From: Sphingomonas asaccharolytica NBRC 15499
GTDB lineage: Bacteria; Pseudomonadota; Alphaproteobacteria; Sphingomonadales; Sphingomonadaceae
Direction: 5' to 3'
Assembly (NCBI RefSeq): GCF_001598355.1
Contig: NZ_BCYU01000048.1
Coordinates: 1 to 37,011, forward strand
DNA: 37,011 bases
Below, in pieces: positions 1 to 6,678 of this stretch (position 1 is the first letter of the stretch; each line of letters opens with the position of its first letter). The translations under genes were made by a program, and so were the position numbers. Below the pieces are notes generated by a model, which saw nothing but the letters and a program-made list of their open reading frames with translations, did no database searches and was not told where the DNA came from.

Positions 1-39
1 GTGATAGACCCGCCGCGTCTCCTGCTGAGAGCGGCGTAA
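1..39 (+). CDS. possible C-terminal tail of a gene that begins outside the window
   Basis: Frame 1 is open from the first base and closes with TAA at 37-39, giving a 12-residue tail (VIDPPRLLLRAA). A perfect hairpin with a short T run on its 3' arm starts ten bases later, which is where a terminator of this gene would be expected. The fragment is too short to assign a family, and the open frame could be chance. I cannot recognise the product. Confidence 0.25.
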   Translation: MIDPPRLLLRAA

Positions 40-48
40 CGGCACATC

Positions 49-87
49 GGAAAAGGCAGCGGTCGATCGTCGTCCGCTGCCTTTTCC
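49..87 (+). terminator. hairpin terminator downstream of the off-window gene
   Basis: Two 14-base arms are exact reverse complements (GGAAAAGGCAGCGG at 49-62 and CCGCTGCCTTTTCC at 74-87) around an 11-base loop. The 3' arm holds a TTTT run as an intrinsic terminator would, although the T run is followed by CC rather than being at the very end. It separates the preceding gene from the palindrome-controlled operon that follows. Confidence 0.6.
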
Positions 88-114
88 ACATCTCGGCCGT
101 TTAACCACGAATAG

Positions 115-131
115 ACTTTGCATTGCAAAGT
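115..131. promoter_or_regulatory. perfect 17-bp palindrome, probable operator copy 1
   Basis: ACTTTGCATTGCAAAGT reads the same on both strands apart from the unavoidable centre base. An almost identical palindrome occurs at 1201-1217 before the third gene, and a winged-helix regulator is encoded between them. The site lies 24 bp upstream of the ATG at 156, a position suited to a promoter-overlapping operator. An upstream TTG at 123 that would lengthen the reading frame falls inside this palindrome, so I rejected it as a start. That the neighbouring regulator binds here is inference. Confidence 0.7.
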
Positions 132-155
132 TATCTGCGTATCTTGGCGTTCAAG

Positions 156-767
156 ATGCGCGACGTCGACACCGCCTTGTCCGAGATCGATCGGATCCGA
201 GCCCAATTGGCGGCCAGCACGCGTTTCCAGGGATTCACGCCGGCGGTGGCGGCGACGACCGGGCTGCTCGCTTTGGCGCTCGCCGCGGTGCAGGCTGCCG
301 GACTCGACCCTTCGACCACCCCGGTCGAGATGCTGGTGCAATGGATGCTGCTCGCCATCATCTGCGCTTGCCTGATCGGCGCCGACGCGGTCGTCCGTGC
401 GCGGCGGCTGCACCGCGCGATGGCCGATACGATGATCAACACGACGTTGCGCCAGTTCCTTCCGGTCGGTGCCGCCGGTACCATCGTGGCGACCGTCATC
501 CTGTTGCGCGCGCCCGCCTGGGCGGCGATCCTGCCGGGGTTATGGCAGCTGCTGATCGGGATCGGCATCCTGGCCGCGCTTCCGGCACTGCCGCGACTGC
601 TCGCCTGGGGTGCCGGTTGGTATTTCCTCGTCGCCACCGCGAGTCTGTTGGCCGGAGCGGGTGCGACCGATGTCTCGCCCTGGATAATGGGCCTGCCGTT
701 CGGCATCGGCCAATTGCTGATCGCCGGATTGCTCCACGCCGCGATGCGGGAGGATCGGCATGGCTGA
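156..767 (+). CDS. hypothetical multi-pass membrane protein, first gene of the palindrome-controlled operon
   Basis: This 203-residue protein begins with a short polar stretch (MRDVDTALSEIDRIRAQLA) and then has about six hydrophobic segments in three pairs, ending in HAAMREDRHG. I do not recognise a named family; the architecture of a soluble N-terminal helix plus paired membrane helices is common in small membrane proteins co-transcribed with a dedicated winged-helix regulator in proteobacteria. The ATG at 156 was chosen because the longer TTG start at 123 lies inside the operator-like palindrome. The end overlaps the regulator gene by 8 bases, so the two are almost certainly translationally coupled. 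The function is unknown; a membrane sensor or partner for the regulator is possible but not shown. Confidence 0.75.
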   Translation: MRDVDTALSEIDRIRAQLAASTRFQGFTPAVAATTGLLALALAAVQAAGLDPSTTPVEMLVQWMLLAIICACLIGADAVVRARRLHRAMADTMINTTLRQFLPVGAAGTIVATVILLRAPAWAAILPGLWQLLIGIGILAALPALPRLLAWGAGWYFLVATASLLAGAGATDVSPWIMGLPFGIGQLLIAGLLHAAMREDRHG

Positions 768-1122
768 GGCGCCGTTCGCGTTCGGTGGGCTCGATCGCGT
801 GTTTCACGAGAAGGCGCGGCTCGGCATCCTGACCTCGCTTGCTGGGCATCCCGACGGGCTCGGCTTCACCGAAGTCCGCCAGCTGACCGGGCTGACCGAC
901 GGCAATCTCAGCCGCCATATCCAGGTGCTCGAAGAGGCGGGCCTGGTCGCGCTGACCAAGGGGTTCGAGGGCAAGCGCCCGCATACCAGCTGTCGCCTGA
1001 CCGACGAAGGCCGTGCGCGCTTCGCCGAGTATCTCGATACGCTCGAACGCGCGCTGCGCGATGCCGCGCGGGCCAATGCCGGCACCAGGATGCGATCGAC
1101 CCCCAGGGAGAAACCGGCATGA
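760..1122 (+). CDS. winged-helix transcriptional regulator (MarR/ArsR-like, HTH_34 type)
   Basis: At 120 residues this is a one-domain DNA-binding protein. The segment from about residue 20 (LGILTSLAGHPDGLGFTEVR) through LTGLTDGNLSRHIQVLEEAGLVAL to a wing (KGFEGKRPHTSCRLTDEG) is the classic winged-helix layout, with recognition helix around TDGNLSRHIQVLEEAG; it resembles the PF13601 winged-helix family. There is no obvious ligand domain. It overlaps the upstream membrane protein gene by 8 bp and is followed by the LDI-like gene. Two matching 17-bp palindromes (115-131 and 1201-1217) flank it, so autoregulation and control of the downstream gene are the natural inference. Confidence 0.88.
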   Translation: MAEAPFAFGGLDRVFHEKARLGILTSLAGHPDGLGFTEVRQLTGLTDGNLSRHIQVLEEAGLVALTKGFEGKRPHTSCRLTDEGRARFAEYLDTLERALRDAARANAGTRMRSTPREKPA

Positions 1123-1200
1123 TCGCCATAGACGAAGCGCGAGCGCCCACCCGGAACAATCCGGGGCGGGTCGGTTGGCGCGGCCTTTTTTTGTCTCCAT

Positions 1201-1217
1201 ACTTTGTATTACAAAGT
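1201..1217. promoter_or_regulatory. perfect 17-bp palindrome, probable operator copy 2
   Basis: ACTTTGTATTACAAAGT is a perfect palindrome differing from the copy at 115-131 only by a symmetric C/G to T/A pair, giving the consensus ACTTTGYATTRCAAAGT. It lies 27 bp before the ATG at 1245, nearly the same spacing as copy 1 to its gene. The location implies a second promoter inside the operon, controlling the LDI-like protein. Compensating symmetric changes are what selection on a dimeric protein-binding site would leave. Confidence 0.7.
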
Positions 1218-1244
1218 AATTTGCTGGCGCGACGGGGCGCAGGA

Positions 1245-3044
1245 ATGGCATTCAGCTCCAGTGCGCGCCGCCAGCGTCGGGCGTTGCTTGGCTATTCGCT
1301 GTTCTGCACGTTGGCACTCGGCCTGCGGGCGATCGGCGATAACGCGATCGACGCATTGGCGTTGGGTCTCGCGTTTCCCGGCGTGGGGTTCCTGCATTGG
1401 GCGGATGGCGGCCAGACCGTCTGGGTGCTGGGGCTTTTCGTCATGTCGCTGGGCATGTTCGGCGCGGCGCTCGCGACGTGGTTCGCGACCGGAAACGTCG
1501 TGTTGCCGCCCTTGGTGTGGCTCGCCGCCGCAGTGGCGGCAATGCGCCCCGATCTGTTCATGCTCGACGACCGGCTCGCGCAGTCCAACACGGGGATTCT
1601 GATTCCCGCGTTGCTCATGTCCTCGCTTGCGGCACGAGGCATGATCCGGCCGCATGCTCCAACCGTGCCGCCCAAGCCTGCGCTGACCCGCTTGCCTGCA
1701 CTGCCGACGCCCTCGCGCAAGGAAATCTTGCTCGATGACCTCAAACGACTGCGCCTGCTGACCGATCGCGCCTTGCAGCCGATCGAGGCATTCGACGGCT
1801 TCGAATGGCGCGACCAGTTCCAGACCGCAGCGGTGCGCTATCAGGTCAATTTCACTGCCTATGCGCTAGCGGTCGCGCGGCGCAATTATCTCCCCGCGAT
1901 GACAGCCTGGCTGGGCGAGGCGCAGGCACAATTGCTCGCCAAGCAGGGTGACTCGCGGCTCTGGCGCCATTGGGCGCTGGAGAATGCGTGGGGCAATCTC
2001 CGTCTCGGGCGCGACCCGATCCCGCGCGGCAACATCATGTCGACCGGTTTCGTCGCCTTGCAGATGGCGATCGGCGACACCGGCGCGCCGCTCGACCTGC
2101 GGCGGCGCGGCGCGTCGTGGCGGCGCTACGGGCTCGACGATATGGGCGATATCCTGGCGCGCCAATATCGCGCTGCGCCCTTTGGGTTGTTGTCCTGCGA
2201 GCCGAATTGGATTTATCCGCTGTGCAACCTGATCACCGCGTGCGGGCTGCGTGCCGCCGATCATCGCACCGGAAGCGCGCATTGGCCGGGCATCGCCGCG
2301 CGGTTCGGCACCGGGTTGGTTGACGAGTTTACCACCTCGACCGGTGATTTCGTTCCCTTCCGCTCCTCCCTGACCGGAGTTGCCGCGCCGGGAGTCGGCG
2401 GCGCGGTGATGCAGACCTTTCCCTGCCTGTTCCTCAACGCGCTCTATCCCGAGTTGGCCGAGAAACATTGGGAGCGCGTGCGGTGCCGAGCCGAGGCGCG
2501 TGGCTGGCGGCGGGCGTTGTGGCCGATCGATGTCGGCAATTACGGCTTCACCCGTGCGGCGGGATATACCGCGAGCGCCGCAGCGGCAGTCGAGATGGGC
2601 GACGCGGCAAGGGCGCGCAACTTGCTCGACCTGCTCGACATGGATTGTCCAGGCGCGATGGCGGGGGGAGTGCCGCATCGACCACGCGCCTCGCTCTGGG
2701 CTCACGCGCTCGAGCTGATCGCTCGCCTCGGTTGTACCGATGGCTTTCGCGGCTTGATCGAGTCGCCTACGGATGCCTTGGCAGGCCCGCATCTCGCCGA
2801 TGCCGATTATCCCGAAATCCTAGTCGCGTCGGCGCGGCGCGAGGGCGAGATGCTCAGGCTCGTCCTACATCCCGGCGCTGCCCGTGCGATCCGCCCGATC
2901 GCCATTAGCGGACTCAAGCCAGCCCGGCATTACCGTACCGGCCTTGCCGACCAGCCTTTCGCTCGTGCCGATGAGACCGGCCGCGCGGTCATTGCCGTTC
3001 CGCTCCATGGACGCACCGAACTCCGCATCGTGCCGGTGATCTGA
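1245..3044 (+). CDS. membrane-anchored linalool dehydratase/isomerase-like protein
   Basis: The 599-residue product has four or five hydrophobic segments in its first ~130 residues and then a soluble alpha-helical domain that I recognise as the linalool dehydratase/isomerase (LDI) fold: WRDQFQTAAVRYQVNFTAYAL near residues 188-208, NIMSTGFVALQMA near 263-275, and LLSCEPNWIYPLCN near 315-328. The two cysteines (about C318 and C327) are nine apart, as are the active-site Cys171/Cys180 of the Castellaniella enzyme. The position where I expect the LDI active-site His (M-x3-H) reads M-S-T-G-F, so the chemistry may differ. The frame is open back to an ATG at 1119 overlapping the regulator stop, but that start would read through the operator; ATG 1245, preceded by AGGA, is preferred. 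It overlaps the next gene by one base. Substrate unknown; real terpene activity is not implied. Confidence 0.72.
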   Translation: MAFSSSARRQRRALLGYSLFCTLALGLRAIGDNAIDALALGLAFPGVGFLHWADGGQTVWVLGLFVMSLGMFGAALATWFATGNVVLPPLVWLAAAVAAMRPDLFMLDDRLAQSNTGILIPALLMSSLAARGMIRPHAPTVPPKPALTRLPALPTPSRKEILLDDLKRLRLLTDRALQPIEAFDGFEWRDQFQTAAVRYQVNFTAYALAVARRNYLPAMTAWLGEAQAQLLAKQGDSRLWRHWALENAWGNLRLGRDPIPRGNIMSTGFVALQMAIGDTGAPLDLRRRGASWRRYGLDDMGDILARQYRAAPFGLLSCEPNWIYPLCNLITACGLRAADHRTGSAHWPGIAARFGTGLVDEFTTSTGDFVPFRSSLTGVAAPGVGGAVMQTFPCLFLNALYPELAEKHWERVRCRAEARGWRRALWPIDVGNYGFTRAAGYTASAAAAVEMGDAARARNLLDLLDMDCPGAMAGGVPHRPRASLWAHALELIARLGCTDGFRGLIESPTDALAGPHLADADYPEILVASARREGEMLRLVLHPGAARAIRPIAISGLKPARHYRTGLADQPFARADETGRAVIAVPLHGRTELRIVPVI

Positions 3045-3541
3045 TGGTCTGCTGCGCGATGATGGCTGCCCTGCTCGGCGTGTTGCTTCGCCCCTGGCGG
3101 CGGCGCAATGCGCTTGCATGGCGGCCAGGCGGTGAGTCGGCGACGGGCGTTGTCCAGGCGCGGGTAAAAAGCGTCGGCTATGCCGTGGCGGGCCTCACCT
3201 TCGCCGTGCGCAACGAGGCGAACATGCGCATCCATTGCGTCGCGGCGATCGCGGCGGTCGCTGCCGGCATCCTGTTGCGCATCGATGCCAATGAATGGCG
3301 CTGGCTGATCCTGGCCATCGCGTTGGTGATCGCGAGCGAGGCGTTGAATACCGCGATCGAGCAAGCATGCGACGCGATCGGCGGCCGCAGCGAACCGATT
3401 CGTCATGCCAAGGATGCCGCTGCAGGCGGTGTGTTGGTGCTCGCGGTCGCTGCCGCGGTGATCGGGTTGTGCATTTTCGTGCCGCATATCGTCGCGGCGT
3501 GGCACGGCGGCCGTCCCACGCTTCCGCTGTGCAGCTTCTGA
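3044..3541 (+). CDS. diacylglycerol kinase family (DgkA/undecaprenol kinase-like) protein
   Basis: This 165-residue protein carries the DgkA core: an NEANMRIH segment with E58 equivalent to the first catalytic Glu, then E99-x2-N102-x3-E106-x3-D110 in SEALNTAIEQACD, the same spacing as E69/N72/E76/D80 of the E. coli enzyme, and RHAKDAAAGGVLVLA before the last membrane helix. The family phosphorylates diacylglycerol or undecaprenol in the inner membrane with ATP. About 40 N-terminal residues precede the core and are not typical. The ATG overlaps the LDI-like stop by one base (TGATG), so the two are coupled. Pairing an isoprenoid-alcohol-type enzyme with a possible prenol kinase is suggestive; the substrate is not determinable here. 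Confidence 0.85.
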   Translation: MVCCAMMAALLGVLLRPWRRRNALAWRPGGESATGVVQARVKSVGYAVAGLTFAVRNEANMRIHCVAAIAAVAAGILLRIDANEWRWLILAIALVIASEALNTAIEQACDAIGGRSEPIRHAKDAAAGGVLVLAVAAAVIGLCIFVPHIVAAWHGGRPTLPLCSF

Positions 3542-3646
3542 CTCGTTCGGCCGCCGGTTCGATACTCGGGTATCGCCATCGCTCTGCGCACTGTCTCATA
3601 TTTCCTTTTGCTGGTATCCTGTCCGCTCGCTTGCTACCGCCCGATC

Positions 3647-4753
3647 ATGGCAACCAACCGCATGCCCGACGCCGCGTTCGTCGCCGACGAGAGCTTCGTT
3701 CCCACCAGCCATAAAGGCCTGACCTATCCCTTCGGCGGCAAGGAACCGGACGAGGGTGGCGCGATGCAGGTCGCGCCCGGCGTGCGCTGGGTGCGGCTCA
3801 ACGTTCCCGGCCCGCTCAAGCACGTCAATTGCTGGCTGCTCGACGATCGTGACGATCGCGGTGACGGTGTCGCTTTGGTCGATGCCGGCATGAACCAGAC
3901 CGAGACGCGCGCCGCGTGGAAATCGGTGTTCAGCGGGCCGCTCGCCGGCGTCCGCGTCACGCGGGTGATCGGGACGCATTTCCATCCCGATCATATCGGG
4001 CTTGCCGGCTGGATGTGTGATCACCACCAAGCGCCGTTATGGATGACGCGCGGCGAGTGGCTGACCGCGCAGATGCTGGTTGCTGACGCCCGGCCGGAAA
4101 CGCCGCAAGAGATCAGTAATTTCCGCCGCGCCTGCGGATGGAGCGACGAGCAGATCGAGCTGGCGGCCGCGCGCGGCTGGTCCAATTTCGGGCGGATCGT
4201 GCGGCCGATGCCCTTGTCCTACCGGCGGCTGGTCGATGGCGAGACGATCGCGATTGGCGGAACGGCATGGCGGATCGTCGTCGGGTCGGGGCATAGCCCG
4301 GAACATGCCTGCCTGCTCGATGGGGCGAACGGGATATTCATCGCCGGAGACCAGGTGTTGCCGCGGATCAGCCCGAACGTGTCGCTCGGCATCACCGAGC
4401 CCGATTCCGATCCGCTCGGCGAATGGTTCGCGTCGATCGCCAAGCTGAAGCGCGAAGTGCCGGCCGACGTGCTGACCTTGCCGGGCCATGGCGACCCGTT
4501 CCTCAATCTCCACATCCGGCTCGATGCGATGGATCGTGAGCATCGCGGCCGGCTCGACGAACTCGAAGCCTTTCTCGACGAACCGCGCCGCGTGGTCGAT
4601 TGTTTTGGCCGGTTGTTTCGGCGCGCGATCGGCCAGGAAGTGCTCGGCATGGCGACCGGCGAGGCGATGGCGCATTTGAAACGGCTCGAAGTCGAAGGGC
4701 GCGCGGTGCGCGAAACCCACGGCGACGGGACATGGCGCTGGCGCGCGATTTGA
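3647..4753 (+). CDS. MBL-fold metallo-hydrolase
   Basis: The 368-residue product has the metallo-beta-lactamase signature THFHPDHIG (H111, H113, D115, H116 from this start), further metal ligands in GSGHSPEHACLL, IAGDQVLP and LPGHGDPF, and a C-terminal winged-helix-like tail (about residues 305-368) seen in LACTB2-like members. Such enzymes hydrolyse thioesters, lactones, phosphodiesters or related bonds at a two-metal site; nothing in the sequence fixes the substrate. No signal peptide is present. The open frame extends to a TTG at 3608, but ATG 3647 gives a sensible N-terminus (MATNRMPDAAF). It may be transcribed with the downstream hydrolase and GST genes, which follow at short gaps on the same strand. 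Confidence 0.88.
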   Translation: MATNRMPDAAFVADESFVPTSHKGLTYPFGGKEPDEGGAMQVAPGVRWVRLNVPGPLKHVNCWLLDDRDDRGDGVALVDAGMNQTETRAAWKSVFSGPLAGVRVTRVIGTHFHPDHIGLAGWMCDHHQAPLWMTRGEWLTAQMLVADARPETPQEISNFRRACGWSDEQIELAAARGWSNFGRIVRPMPLSYRRLVDGETIAIGGTAWRIVVGSGHSPEHACLLDGANGIFIAGDQVLPRISPNVSLGITEPDSDPLGEWFASIAKLKREVPADVLTLPGHGDPFLNLHIRLDAMDREHRGRLDELEAFLDEPRRVVDCFGRLFRRAIGQEVLGMATGEAMAHLKRLEVEGRAVRETHGDGTWRWRAI

Positions 4754-4829
4754 AGCGCGTCAGGGCTCGCGCGCATCGGCGCATCGCCGTAGAATAAGGT
4801 CGAGTCGAGCTACCCCCAGGGAGAGACGC

Positions 4830-5702
4830 ATGTGCGACGAACATACCGCTGAGGACAATGATCGCTTCCTGGGCATTGCCCATCCGTCGCGCCGCCAGTT
4901 CGGCATGATGACCGGTGTCGCTGGACTGATGGCCGTGCTGCCGGTTCCGGCCAATGCCGCGGCGATCAAGGGACGCGATGTCGTGATCGACACGCCCGAG
5001 GGGAAGGCCGACGCCTATTTCGTCGCGCCGGCGACCGGCAAGCATCCTGGCGTCCTGATCTGGCCCGACATCATGGGTCTGCGCCCGGCTTTCCGGCAAA
5101 TGGCCGAGCGGCTGGCGCAGTCGGGTTATGCGGTTCTGGTGGTCAATCAATTCTACCGCTCGACCAAGGCGCCGTTCCTGAAGGCGGGCGAATCGTTCGA
5201 CCAGCCCGATGTGCGTGCGAAGATCATGCCGTTCGTCGAGAAACTGACGCCGGCCGGGACGGTCAGCGATGCCAAGGCGTTCACGACCTTCATCGACGCG
5301 CAGAAGGAAGTCGATACCAAGCGCGGTCTCGCCAGCACCGGCTATTGCATGGGCGGGCCGATGGTATTCCGCACCGTCGCCGCGCGCGCCGACCGCTATC
5401 GCGCCGGCGGCACCTTCCATGGTGGCGGGCTGGTCGGTGACAAACCCGATAGCCCCAACGCGCTGATCCCGCAGATGAAAGCGAGCTTCCTGATCGCGAT
5501 CGCCGAGAATGACGATCAGCGCGCGCCGACCGACAAGGATGTGCTGAAGAAAGCGTTTGCCGATGCCAAGCTGCCCGCCGAGATCGAGGTCTATAAAGGC
5601 ACGATGCACGGCTGGTGCCCACCCGACAGCAAGGTGTACAACCAGGCGCAGGCGGACCGTGCCTGGGAGCGCATGCTGGCGCTGTTTCAGAAGGCGCTCT
5701 GA
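4830..5702 (+). CDS. exported dienelactone hydrolase family protein
   Basis: The 290-residue protein begins with a twin-arginine signal: S20-R-R-Q-F-G followed by a hydrophobic stretch ending at PANAAA (about residue 45). The mature part is an alpha/beta-hydrolase of dienelactone hydrolase type with a Cys nucleophile in GYCMGG (C173), an acid in ENDDQ (D228 or D229) and the catalytic His in TMHGW (H260). Classical dienelactone hydrolases open lactones in chloroaromatic breakdown in the cytoplasm; exported relatives usually have unknown substrates. A strong GGGAGAG ribosome-binding site lies at about 4818-4824. The GST gene follows after 39 bases. The Tat export is read directly from the motif; export itself is inferred. 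Confidence 0.87.
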   Translation: MCDEHTAEDNDRFLGIAHPSRRQFGMMTGVAGLMAVLPVPANAAAIKGRDVVIDTPEGKADAYFVAPATGKHPGVLIWPDIMGLRPAFRQMAERLAQSGYAVLVVNQFYRSTKAPFLKAGESFDQPDVRAKIMPFVEKLTPAGTVSDAKAFTTFIDAQKEVDTKRGLASTGYCMGGPMVFRTVAARADRYRAGGTFHGGGLVGDKPDSPNALIPQMKASFLIAIAENDDQRAPTDKDVLKKAFADAKLPAEIEVYKGTMHGWCPPDSKVYNQAQADRAWERMLALFQKAL

Positions 5703-5741
5703 CCCGGCGGACGCGTGACACGTATTCCTAGGGAGAGAATG

Positions 5742-6365
5742 ATGAGCGACCTGATCTTGTACACCAACCCGCAGTCGCGCGGCCGGATCGCACGCTGGGC
5801 GCTCGAGGAAGTCGGCGCGCGCTACGAAGTCCGCGTGATGAATTACGCCGACACGATGAAAAGTGACGATTATCTGTCGGTCAATCCGATGGGCAAAGTC
5901 CCGGCGATCGAGCACAAGGGCAAGGTCGTCACCGAATGCGCGGCGATCTGCGCCTATCTTGGCGACGCCTTTCCTGAGGCGGGCCTGGCGCCACAGGCCG
6001 CCGATCGCGCCGATTATTACCGCTGGCTGTTCTTCGCCGCGGGGCCGGTCGAGCACGCGGTGACCAACAATAATGCCGGCTTCATCCCTCAGCCCGAACA
6101 GGGCAGGATGTTCGGCTATGGCGATTACGACCGGACGATCGACGTGCTCGAACGCGCGGTGTCGCAGCATGACTACGTCGCCGGCGACGCCTTCACGATG
6201 GCCGATGTCTATGTCGGCGCCCAGGTGATCTGGGGGACGCAATTCGGCACGATCCCAAAGCGCGACGCCTTTACCGCTTATGCCGAGCGGTTGACGTCGC
6301 GCGACGCATACAGGCGAGCGTCGGATCTCGATGATGCGCTGATGGAGACCAACCAGCTGGCGTGA
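5742..6365 (+). CDS. glutathione S-transferase family protein
   Basis: The 207-residue product has an N-terminal thioredoxin-like domain (LILYTNPQSRGRIARWALEE, then NPMGKVPAIEHKGKVVTECAAICAYL with the cis-Pro and the glutathione-binding E/C region) and an all-helical C-terminal domain with the YVAGDAFTMADVYVG motif typical of GST folds. The family conjugates glutathione to electrophiles or reduces them. Two ATGs stand in tandem (5739 and 5742) behind GGGAGAG at 5731-5737; the second has the better spacing and I used it. It follows the exported hydrolase at 39 bases and may share its transcript. It ends just before a palindromic repeat between convergent genes. Confidence 0.9.
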   Translation: MSDLILYTNPQSRGRIARWALEEVGARYEVRVMNYADTMKSDDYLSVNPMGKVPAIEHKGKVVTECAAICAYLGDAFPEAGLAPQAADRADYYRWLFFAAGPVEHAVTNNNAGFIPQPEQGRMFGYGDYDRTIDVLERAVSQHDYVAGDAFTMADVYVGAQVIWGTQFGTIPKRDAFTAYAERLTSRDAYRRASDLDDALMETNQLA

Positions 6366-6392
6366 TGGCGAGCGCGTTAGGTTGAGCACACC

Positions 6393-6470
6393 GTGCTCCT
6401 GCGCAAGCAGGAGCCCAGAGTTGCGAAGGGAATCGCCTGTGGCCCTGGGCTCCGGCTTTCGCAGGAGCAC
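6393..6470. repeat. short palindromic intergenic element, copy A
   Basis: The 78-bp element starts with GTGCTCCTGC and ends with its exact complement GCAGGAGCAC. The left arm itself folds (GCTCCTGC-gcaa-GCAGGAGC, 6395-6414), followed by CCCAGAG; the right half contains CCTGGGCTCCGG. A second copy with the same plan lies at 28652-28724. Both sit between the 3' ends of convergent genes. It resembles REP-like or CcrM-independent small palindromic elements scattered in sphingomonad genomes. Reading frames that run through it encode stretches such as LLRKQEPR and should not be taken as genes. Confidence 0.75.
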
Positions 6471-6482
6471 TTCGGGGCGATC

Positions 6483-6671
6483 TCAACGCGCCGGCAGTTC
6501 CGCCATCACCCGGTCCCGCTCCGCGGCAGTCATGCTCGTCCAGCGCGCGACTTCGTCGATAGTGCGGCGGCACCCCTCGCACAATCGATCCTTGTCGATC
6601 CGGCAGATGTTGACGCAAGGGCTGACGATCGGTTCGACCGGTACCACGCTGATGAAATCGGGCAGGCTCAC
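6483..6671 (-). CDS. DUF1289 domain protein
   Basis: This 62-residue protein has SPCVNICRIDKDRLCEGCRRT, with cysteines at 19, 23, 31 and 34, and a following ARWTSMTAAERDRVMAELP segment, the layout of the DUF1289 family. The four cysteines suggest a bound metal or iron-sulfur cluster, but this is not established for the family. It begins 7 bases after the stop of the rhlE gene on the same strand and is very likely co-transcribed with it. Confidence 0.85.
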   Translation of the reverse strand: MSLPDFISVVPVEPIVSPCVNICRIDKDRLCEGCRRTIDEVARWTSMTAAERDRVMAELPAR

Positions 6672-6678
6672 GCGTGCC

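Noticed and set aside
123..155. A TTG start for the first membrane protein.
   Set aside because: The codon lies inside the 17-bp palindrome that most likely binds the regulator at the promoter.
1119..1244. An earlier ATG for the LDI-like gene overlapping the regulator stop.
   Set aside because: The added 42 residues look unlike protein and would include the operator palindrome; ATG 1245 fits the membrane helix start and operator spacing better.
3560..3575. A small perfect hairpin (CGATAC-tcgg-GTATCG) between the DgkA-like and MBL genes.
   Set aside because: Only 6 bp and without a T run; too weak to call as a terminator.
4503..6470. A 655-codon minus-strand frame over the hydrolase and GST genes.
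   Set aside because: It is the complement of recognisable genes and begins inside the palindromic repeat, whose translation (LLRKPEPR) is a known false-gene signature.
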